From NCBI GenBank assembly GCA_900752065.1, contig CAADTT010000080.1:1-5408 (forward strand): 5,408 nt of DNA. Reading direction: 5' to 3'. A program made the position numbers and the translations under genes. The notes beneath the pieces were generated by a model. It was not told where the DNA came from. It saw nothing but the letters and a program-made list of their open reading frames with translations, and searched no databases. Each line of letters opens with the position of its first letter. Within the stretch, counting starts at the first letter, position 1. This DNA is from Lachnospiraceae bacterium. GTDB taxonomy: Bacteria; Bacillota; Clostridia; Lachnospirales; Lachnospiraceae. Shown here piece by piece: positions 1 through 5,408 of the stretch.

Positions 1-21
1 CCTGCTGATAAGCAAGAAAAA

Positions 22-94
22 AGCCGATGATCGGACTCGAACCGATAACCTGCTGATTACAAATCAGCTGCTCTGCCAATTGAGCCACATCGGC
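22..94 (-). tRNA. tRNA-Thr (anticodon TGT)
   Basis: The minus strand folds into a complete 73-nt cloverleaf. The acceptor stem GCCGATG/CATCGGC and the T arm ATCGG-TTCGAGT-CCGAT are perfect. The D arm has GCTC/GAGC. The anticodon stem GCTGA/TCAGC closes the loop TTTGTAA, which places TGT (plus-strand ACA at 59-61) as anticodon, so it reads threonine ACN codons, chiefly ACA. The discriminator is T and no CCA is encoded, so CCA must be added enzymatically. It lies 21 nt downstream of tRNA-Glu with no promoter between, so the two are probably cotranscribed. A run of six T (22-17, counting the discriminator) follows directly and may help end transcription, but no separate terminator hairpin is visible before the window edge. 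Confidence 0.97.
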
Positions 95-115
95 TTAATG
101 CGGATTTCCTTTTAA

Positions 116-187
116 TGACTCCTACGGGAATCGAACCCGTGTTACCGCCGTGAAAGGGCGATGTCTTAACCGCTTGACCAAGGAGCC
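116..187 (-). tRNA. tRNA-Glu (anticodon TTC)
   Basis: The minus strand gives a complete 72-nt cloverleaf. The acceptor arms GGCTCCT/AGGAGTC pair with one G-T wobble, the D arm is GTC/GAC, and the T arm ACGGG-TTCGAAT-CCCGT is perfect. The anticodon stem TCGCC/GGCGG closes the loop CTTTCAC, giving TTC, which reads glutamate GAA/GAG. The discriminator is A and no CCA is encoded. It is the first gene of a two-tRNA unit with tRNA-Thr and lies about 40 nt downstream of a strong promoter. Glutamyl-tRNA also feeds tetrapyrrole synthesis in many bacteria, but nothing here speaks to that. Confidence 0.97.
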
Positions 188-203
188 TTTTCTGATTCAA
201 GAG

Positions 204-223
204 GTCGCTCTTATCTCAGCGAC
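204..223 (-). other. hairpin in the 5' leader of the tRNA-Glu/Thr transcript
   Basis: A perfect 6-bp inverted repeat, GTCGCT/AGCGAC, with an 8-nt loop lies between the -10 box and tRNA-Glu. The predicted start site is near 224, so this hairpin would form the very 5' end of the precursor transcript. It may protect or present the leader for RNase P processing; the function is inferred from position only. Confidence 0.5.
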
Positions 224-230
224 GTGTATA

Positions 231-259
231 ATCATAGCATAACTTTTTCTATTTGGCAA
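231..259 (-). promoter_or_regulatory. sigma-A-type promoter for tRNA-Glu/tRNA-Thr
   Basis: On the minus strand TTGCCA (259-254) and TATGAT (236-231) are separated by exactly 17 nt. Upstream of the -35 box are A-tracts (complement of the T-runs at 264-268 and 275-280), as in an UP element typical of stable-RNA promoters. The distance to tRNA-Glu leaves a leader of about 37 nt. Confidence 0.85.
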
Positions 260-288
260 GTACTTTTTGCACAGTTTTTTATCAGCGC

Positions 289-430
289 GTTACAGTTCAG
301 CCAGGGCCGAACTGTAACGGAATCTGCCCATTTAAAGTCGCCTGCGGCGAGGGGCAGCTTCCCTCTTGGCTAAATTTACACGTTCTTACGGACTTTGCAG
401 CGAAGTGCAAAGTCCTGGCTGAACTGTAAC
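289..430. repeat. 142-bp palindromic repeat element (MITE-like or intergenic repeat)
   Basis: The ends are perfect 17-bp inverted repeats: GTTACAGTTCAGCCAGG at 289-305 and its complement at 414-430. A third copy of the core, inverted and with one change, lies at 305-318, so the left end can also fold locally: 13 paired positions (one a G-U in minus-strand RNA) with a 4-nt loop. Inside are a nested hairpin (CTGCCC 324-329 with GGGCAG 352-357, enclosing TCGCC-TGC-GGCGA at 338-350) and a perfect 10-bp hairpin at 390-415. No frame in it looks coding and no clear target duplication flanks it. It could be a miniature inverted-repeat transposable element, a REP-like intergenic repeat or a structured 3' RNA; the sequence alone does not decide. 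Confidence 0.75.
390..415. other. perfect 10-bp stem-loop inside the repeat element
   Basis: GGACTTTGCA (390-399) pairs perfectly with TGCAAAGTCC (406-415) around the 6-nt loop GCGAAG. It directly abuts and slightly overlaps the right terminal repeat. No T-run follows on either strand, so it is not an obvious intrinsic terminator. The adjoining CTTACGGACTTT (385-396) recurs in inverted orientation at 5313-5324 near tRNA-Asn. Confidence 0.65.
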
Positions 431-439
431 ATCAACAAT

Positions 440-466
440 GGAGAGGCGTCCGTGCGACGCCTCCCC
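440..466 (-). terminator. GC-rich hairpin after the beta-galactosidase gene, possible terminator
   Basis: Beginning about 14 nt past the TAG stop, minus-strand RNA can form a stem of eight perfect pairs (GAGGCGTC 443-450 with GACGCCTC 456-463, loop of 5), extended by two more G-C pairs beyond one mismatch. The tract that follows (CATTGTTGATG) is not a real U-run. It may therefore terminate poorly, or mainly stabilise the 3' end of the mRNA; the repeat element starts 9 nt further on. Confidence 0.5.
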
Positions 467-479
467 GCTGTCTGTCCGA

Positions 480-3400
480 CTATTTTACAACCTTAACTCC
501 AGCCTTCTGCCCTTTTCCCTTGAACAGCCGTGCATATGCTTTCCATTTCTTCTTCGGGACCTTGATCTTACATTTTGCATTCACACCCTTGAGTGCCTTT
601 TTGCCCACTTTCTTCAGAGAAGATGACTTAACAACAATACTCTTCAGCTTCGCATTGCCCGCAAATGCAGATGTTCCGATGGTACGGACGTTTTTCCCTA
701 CCGTGACTTTTTTCAGCTTCTTATTGTTCCTGCAAGCTTTATTTGCAATCGCCGTAACCTTATAAATGGTTCCGTTGATCTTAACCGTTGCCGGTATATT
801 AAGGCTTGTACGATTCTTTTTCTCCGGTCCCATATAGGTTACTGTGCAGTCCTTTGCACTGGTGCCAGTCTTTGTGATCTTATATTTTGCACCGTTACAG
901 CCGTGAACACTGCCTGTTTTATTCTGCTCCGCATATGGCAGTTTTTCAGTTCCTCCGTTTGACGGCACTGTCTTTAACCCTGCAGCCGCTTTCCTCAGAT
1001 TTGATAATGCAAGCTCCATCTCAAACTTCGTCGTATTTTTGTTCGCCTGCGCTGCTTTTGCCGCCGAAAGCGCCTGCTGGAAAATTTTCCAGGAGTCCGC
1101 CGTATACTGGCTTTCTATCTTTCCTTCCGCAGTCTGTATCTCCGTTTGCACTGTATTCAGCAAAACCTGCCCCGGCATACTCGTCTTTAAACGAATCTCA
1201 TATGTATTTTTTACAGATTGGTCTTCGGCTTCTACCATCACACGAACAACATTGCTCTTATCCGCCGGTACAACGGTGACAGACGCATTCTCCCTGCTTT
1301 CTGCCCGGATCACTGCCTTTTTGACATCATCAATCTCCATATCATACCCTTTGCCATTATATGTGCCGGATATGAAGCCCGGAACTGTCTTTCCATTTAC
1401 TGTCAGGCTGTTCAGCAATGCCGTGCTGTAGTTCTCATACCCGGAGTCTGTGGTCCAGATCTCCAGTTCGGTAAGCCCCACATAACCGGTTCCCTTCTGA
1501 GTCATGGTAAATTTCAATGACTTCGCTTTCTGTGCCACATCCAGTTTGAAAATGTTTTCCTGATTCACGGTATAATCCACTGGCTCAAAACTTGCTTCTA
1601 TATAATTCACTCCATCTTCGGAAACCTCGATTTTCACCTCCTCCGGAGCTGTAACATTTTCATCTCCAAAGAACCAGGCTTTAAGGCTTCCCAGTTCTTT
1701 TACCTCACTCCAGGTAAAAGTGATAAATGGTGATGAATTGGTCAGATGGTCATTCCAATTCGTCCAGCGCTCCTGGGAATTGTCGAGTACATTGTTTACT
1801 CCATTGGTAATGGAAAACAGGTTATCTGCCTTCTGTCCGCAGCTTTCTGTCAATGCAGAGTACTCCGGAGCCACATTCTTAGCCTCTACCGTAACCCCTT
1901 CTGCCACCCGGACAGTAGCCTTTACCGGTGCGGTAACGCCCTCTTCGATAAACGCTGTACCATTTACTGTCAGAATCGTCCCAACCTTCTTTACATCATC
2001 CGCTTTGATTGTTTCCCAGGTAACCGGATATTTTCCATAGCTGCTTCCATCCGGCAGGATCGCCGATACCGTTTGCGGAAGATTCGGCACGAATCCGGAT
2101 GTTGTCGCCCTGGAATAATTCTTCATAGCTGCAATAATCGGTTTTACATGCAGATTTGCAGTTACCGCGATTTCCTCGCTTCCTGCTTTGAGAACTCCCT
2201 TTAATACATACTCACCCGGCGTATTATACATTTTCTCTGTCACAGGCTCCCAGGTGATCTTGCCCTCAAGCTTGCTTCCGTCTGTCATTATTCCTACAAC
2301 TGTTTTTTGCAGGGTCGGGGCTGTTCCCATAACGACCGTATATTCCTGATCTAAATGGTATTCCTTCAGGAACGGTTCTCCGACTGTATCGCCCACTGTA
2401 TTTACAAAAGTACTTGCTCCTTTCAGACCTGCTGCCTCTGCTTTCACGGTAAAACCGCCTGCGAACTCCGTACTGCGCACGATAACCAGCGCTTTTCCGC
2501 TGAATGCATCAATATTTGCTGCTTTTTCGCTTGTCAGAACAGTTTTCTGCTGGAATTTATCAACCGTAGAAGGATTTCCATTGTCTACACCTACGATCGT
2601 TCCATTTCCGTTCAGAGTAAACCGGATATTATCTCTTGCCGCACTGACAAAATTTCCGTCCTTATCTTCTATATCAACAGAAATATAGCAGAGACTGGAT
2701 CCATCTGCCTGAATTTCTTCCTTTTCTGTCGTGATCTTCAGGTAAGTTCCTTCGTCACTGTTTGTTTTTACGCTATCCAGACCAAGAGTCTCTTCAATCA
2801 CCTGTCCGTTCTCATCATATGCCTTTGCGGTCAGCGTGCCTTCCTCGTATGTCACGCTGAATTGTGCAGCCATCCTCTTCCACTCCGCATATTCATTCAC
2901 CGCAGTACAAAGCTCTGCATTATCTGATACATTGCTGTAGGTCGCATACACATGACCGGCATTTGTCGTATTTACATTTCTTGTCGCTGTACCCACCAGC
3001 TTATTATTCAGATACAGCTCAACTTTTGCAGCATTAGAATAAATATATACCGGCACCTTTCCGCCGCCGACAGCGAGATCCTCTTCATTCCAGCTCTGAG
3101 GCACCACATGAAGTGTTGTTGCATCCTCCCTCCACTGACTGGTATAGAAATAGAAGGAATCCTTGGGGAAGCCTGCCGTATCAATCACTCCGAAATAAGA
3201 AGAATTCGGCACTGGCAGCCTATCGCCGCTGACAATTCCTGTCCCCGTGCCATTCCACGGAGTCGGCTCGCCGATATAGTCAAATCCCGTCCAGATGAAC
3301 TCACCTGATACAAAATCATCCTTAATCGTGTACCACCATGATTCTCTCGCAGAATTACCCCAGCTTACCCAATCCGTATCATACGCCGTACACTGATAGT

Positions 3401-5111
3401 CTCCAGCTTTTCCATAATGCCCTGTAGTACTGTAGATCCCTCTGCTGTTGCTTGGAGACACTGTTTCTGTAGCAACAATCGTCCAGTCCGGGTGTGCATT
3501 GTGGACATTGGCAATCTCTCCCATGGAGTAATTCATTCCAGCGATACCACCGCTTTCTGCCAACTTCTTTGTTATCTTGTTTCTGAAATCCGTAGGATAG
3601 CTGCTTACATTCCCACCTGGATTATTATCCCCGGAAGTAATCGGCCGGGTATTATCAATCGCTTTAATGTAATTGATCATATTCTCTGCGTACTGTACAT
3701 AATTATTTTGAGCCGGTACACCAAAGCTCAGTTCGTTTCCAATATCCCACATGATCACAGAAGGATCATTTTTATCCCGTTCAATATTCGATTCCAAAAC
3801 GAATTTATACCAGGTATCTCCCGTCGTTCCTCCCAGAATCTGGTTGTCCTCTGCCAGCGTCTCTGAAAAATGTGTGCTGAAATCCTGATTGTTTTCATTC
3901 TTTGCGTATTCCCATCCATCATAGGTCTCATCCATCACCATCACGCCCAGCTCGTTGCAGGCATCCAGAAGGATATCCGCCGGGGTGCTGTGGCTGGTAC
4001 GGATCGCATTGCAGCCCATCTCTTTCAGCTTCTCTACCTGGCGATAGATTGCATCACGATATGCCGCAGAGCCCAGTGCTCCCTGGTCGTGGTGCATGCA
4101 GACTCCCTTCAGCTTTACATTTTCACCATTCAGAGAAAATCCTGTATTCGGATCAAATTTAATATAGCGGAAGCCAAATGTCGTCTTATATGTATCCTTT
4201 ACAGTTCCACCCACCAGTATTTCCGTCTTTACGTAATACAGGTTCGGAGTCTCACAATTCCAAAGCTTCGGTTTATTTACAAGAAGATTCTGGGAAACCT
4301 TCTCCGCAGCCTCTGCATCTACTGTCACAGCTTCATCGGACGGAGCCGCAACTTCTGTTCCTGTATCATCTACGATGCTTGTACGCACAACTGCGTCCAC
4401 AGAAGCACTGCTGTCATTCTGTACCTTCGTATCTACCTTTACTGTCACATTACCATTTTTCTGGCTCTCCAGATTTGGTGTTGTCACATAAGTGCCATTC
4501 CTCGCCACATGCACCTGATCTGTAACCACCAGCTTCACATCACGGTAAATGCCAGTTCCGGAATACCAGCGGCTGGACGGCGTATTATGCACCACTTTTA
4601 CGGCAACCACATTTTCTGTCTTACCGTCACATGTCACATAGTCAGAGATATCAAAGGCAAAATCATTATAGCCATAATGATTCTCACCCAGCTTCTGTCC
4701 ATTTACATATACATAGGCATGGTTATAAACGCCATCAAAATTTAACACGATTGCTTTACCCTGATAATCCCCAGGAAGAGTAAAGGTTTTTCGATACCAT
4801 CCTGCTCCTCCCGGTAAAAATCCAGATTCCGCTTCCAACTCACCCGAATATTCCTGAGTGATACTAAAATCGTGTGGAAGCTGCTCATCTTCCCAATCGG
4901 AATCTTCATATGCGATTGCTTCTGCGCCTTCTTCGTCACCGAGCTTAAATTTCCAGTTTCTGTTAAAATTAATTTCGCGGGCATCTGTTATTGCTTCGGC
5001 TGATGCAAATACCTCCTCCGGCGCTGCCTTAGCCGGTATGGCAAAGCCCGTCATCGTCATAAAAGCCGCCATCAATATAGAAAGCCTTTGCCTGTTCCTT
5101 TTCTTTTTCAC
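480..5111 (-). CDS. secreted multidomain GH2 beta-galactosidase (BgaA-like)
   Basis: This 1543-residue enzyme likely hydrolyses terminal beta-galactosides outside the cell. It starts at GTG (5111-5109), 8 nt after the Shine-Dalgarno, and ends at TAG. Residues 1-29 form a signal peptide (KKKRNRQR, hydrophobic core, AKA|A). Next come a GH2 sugar-binding domain (45-200; GWYRKTF, RWYSGTGIYRDV), an Ig-like domain (205-315) and a TIM barrel (320-625) with HHD at 340-342, RTSH at 371-374, acid/base E460 in WDIGNE and probable nucleophile E549 in ATETVSPSNSRG. W608 and GEPTPWN (615-621) are family-typical. Then a DUF4982-like domain (680-760), a GH2 C-terminal Ig domain (785-905), two Big_4-like domains (912-990, 995-1072), a discoidin/F5-8C-like module (1078-1221), a cadherin-like domain (1228-1310), a FIVAR helical module (1312-1382) and an LRR_5-like, lysine-rich tail (1400-1543). 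Recalled BgaA of Streptococcus pneumoniae shares order and wording through residue 1310. No LPXTG, SLH or membrane anchor is seen. Exact substrate (lactose, LacNAc, galacto-oligosaccharide) is undetermined. It appears monocistronic. Confidence 0.95.
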   Translation of the reverse strand: MKKKRNRQRLSILMAAFMTMTGFAIPAKAAPEEVFASAEAITDAREINFNRNWKFKLGDEEGAEAIAYEDSDWEDEQLPHDFSITQEYSGELEAESGFLPGGAGWYRKTFTLPGDYQGKAIVLNFDGVYNHAYVYVNGQKLGENHYGYNDFAFDISDYVTCDGKTENVVAVKVVHNTPSSRWYSGTGIYRDVKLVVTDQVHVARNGTYVTTPNLESQKNGNVTVKVDTKVQNDSSASVDAVVRTSIVDDTGTEVAAPSDEAVTVDAEAAEKVSQNLLVNKPKLWNCETPNLYYVKTEILVGGTVKDTYKTTFGFRYIKFDPNTGFSLNGENVKLKGVCMHHDQGALGSAAYRDAIYRQVEKLKEMGCNAIRTSHSTPADILLDACNELGVMVMDETYDGWEYAKNENNQDFSTHFSETLAEDNQILGGTTGDTWYKFVLESNIERDKNDPSVIMWDIGNELSFGVPAQNNYVQYAENMINYIKAIDNTRPITSGDNNPGGNVSSYPTDFRNKITKKLAESGGIAGMNYSMGEIANVHNAHPDWTIVATETVSPSNSRGIYSTTGHYGKAGDYQCTAYDTDWVSWGNSARESWWYTIKDDFVSGEFIWTGFDYIGEPTPWNGTGTGIVSGDRLPVPNSSYFGVIDTAGFPKDSFYFYTSQWREDATTLHVVPQSWNEEDLAVGGGKVPVYIYSNAAKVELYLNNKLVGTATRNVNTTNAGHVYATYSNVSDNAELCTAVNEYAEWKRMAAQFSVTYEEGTLTAKAYDENGQVIEETLGLDSVKTNSDEGTYLKITTEKEEIQADGSSLCYISVDIEDKDGNFVSAARDNIRFTLNGNGTIVGVDNGNPSTVDKFQQKTVLTSEKAANIDAFSGKALVIVRSTEFAGGFTVKAEAAGLKGASTFVNTVGDTVGEPFLKEYHLDQEYTVVMGTAPTLQKTVVGIMTDGSKLEGKITWEPVTEKMYNTPGEYVLKGVLKAGSEEIAVTANLHVKPIIAAMKNYSRATTSGFVPNLPQTVSAILPDGSSYGKYPVTWETIKADDVKKVGTILTVNGTAFIEEGVTAPVKATVRVAEGVTVEAKNVAPEYSALTESCGQKADNLFSITNGVNNVLDNSQERWTNWNDHLTNSSPFITFTWSEVKELGSLKAWFFGDENVTAPEEVKIEVSEDGVNYIEASFEPVDYTVNQENIFKLDVAQKAKSLKFTMTQKGTGYVGLTELEIWTTDSGYENYSTALLNSLTVNGKTVPGFISGTYNGKGYDMEIDDVKKAVIRAESRENASVTVVPADKSNVVRVMVEAEDQSVKNTYEIRLKTSMPGQVLLNTVQTEIQTAEGKIESQYTADSWKIFQQALSAAKAAQANKNTTKFEMELALSNLRKAAAGLKTVPSNGGTEKLPYAEQNKTGSVHGCNGAKYKITKTGTSAKDCTVTYMGPEKKNRTSLNIPATVKINGTIYKVTAIANKACRNNKKLKKVTVGKNVRTIGTSAFAGNAKLKSIVVKSSSLKKVGKKALKGVNAKCKIKVPKKKWKAYARLFKGKGQKAGVKVVK

Positions 5112-5119
5112 TCTTTCTT

Positions 5120-5127
5120 CCTCCTTT
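5120..5127 (-). promoter_or_regulatory. ribosome binding site deciding a GTG start
   Basis: AAAGGAGG on the minus strand ends 8 nt before the GTG at 5111-5109. The strength and spacing fix this GTG as the start, and the codons that follow give a proper n-region of a signal peptide. The nearest downstream ATG would be at residue 14, inside the hydrophobic core, and would destroy the signal. Confidence 0.9.
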
Positions 5128-5144
5128 ATTTTACATATTTATTC

Positions 5145-5164
5145 AAAAGGCATATCTGCCCCTT
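5145..5164 (-). other. hairpin in the mRNA leader of the beta-galactosidase gene
   Basis: Minus-strand RNA AAGGGGCA-GATA-TGCCTTTT forms eight pairs, two of them G-U, around a 4-nt loop. It sits about 17 nt upstream of the Shine-Dalgarno in a leader of about 100 nt. It resembles no riboswitch class I recognise and does not cover the ribosome site. Confidence 0.4.
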
Positions 5165-5218
5165 AACTTTGTTAATTTTGCAAACATTATGTCTACATTT
5201 TTCCACCATTTTAGTAAA

Positions 5219-5248
5219 ATTTTACAATACTCTGTATCTTACTGTCAA
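5219..5248 (-). promoter_or_regulatory. sigma-A-type promoter of the beta-galactosidase gene
   Basis: The minus strand carries a perfect consensus -35 TTGACA (5248-5243), an 18-nt spacer and -10 TAAAAT (5224-5219). The start site would be near 5212, giving a leader of about 100 nt. The -10 lies inside a perfect 12-bp palindrome GTAAAATTTTAC (5214-5225), and another palindrome, TTAAC-TTT-GTTAA (5163-5175), lies in the leader; either could be an operator, which is speculative. Confidence 0.75.
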
Positions 5249-5276
5249 GATAAAACGAGAATATAGTAAAATACTC

Positions 5277-5324
5277 GTAACAGTTCAGCCGCAGGTATTT
5301 CAAACATTTAAAAAAGTCCGTAAG
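5277..5324. repeat. partial, diverged copy of the left repeat end, inverted
   Basis: GTAACAGTTCAGCC (5277-5290) matches the terminal core of the 142-bp element at 13 of 14 positions. After 22 unrelated bases comes AAAGTCCGTAAG (5313-5324), identical to the complement of 385-396; the corresponding gap in the left copy is 20 bases. Two matching blocks at near-equal spacing argue for shared origin. The second block doubles as the 5' arm (plus-strand view) of the tRNA-Asn terminator. Confidence 0.55.
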
Positions 5325-5341
5325 CTTCTGCTTACGGACTT
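5310..5341 (-). terminator. intrinsic terminator after tRNA-Asn
   Basis: Minus-strand RNA forms a perfect 12-bp stem, AAGTCCGTAAGC with GCTTACGGACTT, around the loop AGAA (5326-5329), followed by a T-run (six T in total, complement of the A's at 5310-5315). It begins 5 nt after the tRNA-Asn end and should insulate the galactosidase promoter from tRNA transcription. Confidence 0.9.
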
Positions 5342-5346
5342 CACAG

Positions 5347-5408
5347 CTCCCCGAGCGGGGCTCGAACCTGCAACAACTCGGTTAACAGCCGAGTGCTCTA
5401 CCATTGAG
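5347..5408 (-). tRNA. tRNA-Asn (anticodon GTT), 5' end beyond the window
   Basis: The minus strand from the window edge shows the D arm (CTC...GAGC), the anticodon stem CTCGG/CCGAG with loop CTGTTAA giving GTT (asparagine AAC/AAU), the T arm with loop TTCGAGC, and the 3' acceptor strand TCGGGGA with discriminator G. About the first 10 nt, including the 5' acceptor strand, lie outside. No CCA is encoded. The T stem GCAGG/CCCGC has an A-C mismatch at its middle pair, which is unusual. The terminator follows 5 nt downstream, so this is the last gene of its transcript. Confidence 0.93.

Noticed and set aside
1..57. The 9-mer CCTGCTGAT at 1-9 repeats at 49-57 inside tRNA-Thr, as if an attachment-site copy
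   Set aside because: Nine bases is short, it matches the anticodon arm rather than the tRNA 3' end usually duplicated by integrases, and no integrase is present.
289..430. CRISPR or transposase-bearing insertion sequence
   Set aside because: There are no regularly spaced direct repeats with unique spacers, and 142 bp cannot encode a transposase; at most it is a non-autonomous element.
3870..4745. Long plus-strand open frame opposite the galactosidase gene (291 codons)
   Set aside because: It is fully antisense to the catalytic part of the GH2 gene, has no convincing ribosome site or domain, and its composition is what the complementary strand of a biased coding region yields. The same holds for all other plus-strand frames within 480-5111.
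4742..4984. 80-codon minus-strand frame overlapping the GH2 N-terminal region
   Set aside because: It is an alternate frame inside a well-supported coding region, with no signal of its own.
5112..5212. Riboswitch or T-box in the galactosidase leader
   Set aside because: The roughly 100-nt leader has one small hairpin and no recognisable aptamer or T-box motif, and no leader terminator.

Overview
The window is a low-to-moderate G+C stretch that looks like a chromosomal segment of a gut-type Clostridia, most likely Lachnospiraceae. The reasons are tRNA genes without an encoded CCA, strong A/T-rich sigma-A promoters, an AAAGGAGG ribosome site, and a very large secreted glycosidase ending in a lysine-rich LRR_5/BspA-like tail of the kind common in that family. 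The taxonomic call is an inference from style, not from a marker gene.

Layout, all on the minus strand and therefore read from right to left: (1) 5347-5408, the 3' part of tRNA-Asn(GTT), cut by the window edge, followed by a textbook intrinsic terminator at 5310-5341. (2) 5219-5248, a strong promoter with a consensus -35, then a leader of about 100 nt with a small hairpin and a good Shine-Dalgarno. (3) 480-5111, one giant gene with a GTG start, encoding a 1543-residue secreted multidomain GH2 beta-galactosidase related to pneumococcal BgaA. (4) 440-466, a GC-rich hairpin just after its stop codon. (5) 289-430, a 142-bp palindromic repeat element with 17-bp perfect terminal inverted repeats and several internal hairpins. 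(6) 231-259, a promoter with 17-bp spacing, driving tRNA-Glu(TTC) at 116-187 and tRNA-Thr(TGT) at 22-94.

Functionally the window holds two independent themes. The first is tRNA transcription units on both sides. The second is a monocistronic, exported beta-galactosidase that probably trims terminal beta-linked galactose from oligosaccharides or host-type glycans outside the cell, using accessory Ig-like, discoidin-like, FIVAR and LRR modules to hold substrate or surface.

The most unusual signal is not in the gene but around it. Sequences related to one end of the 142-bp element occur on both sides of the galactosidase transcription unit in inverted orientation (about 385-430 and 5277-5324), bracketing promoter, gene and hairpin between two tRNA units. 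I see no transposase, integrase, CRISPR array, defence system or other novel machinery here; long plus-strand open frames are shadows of the galactosidase gene.
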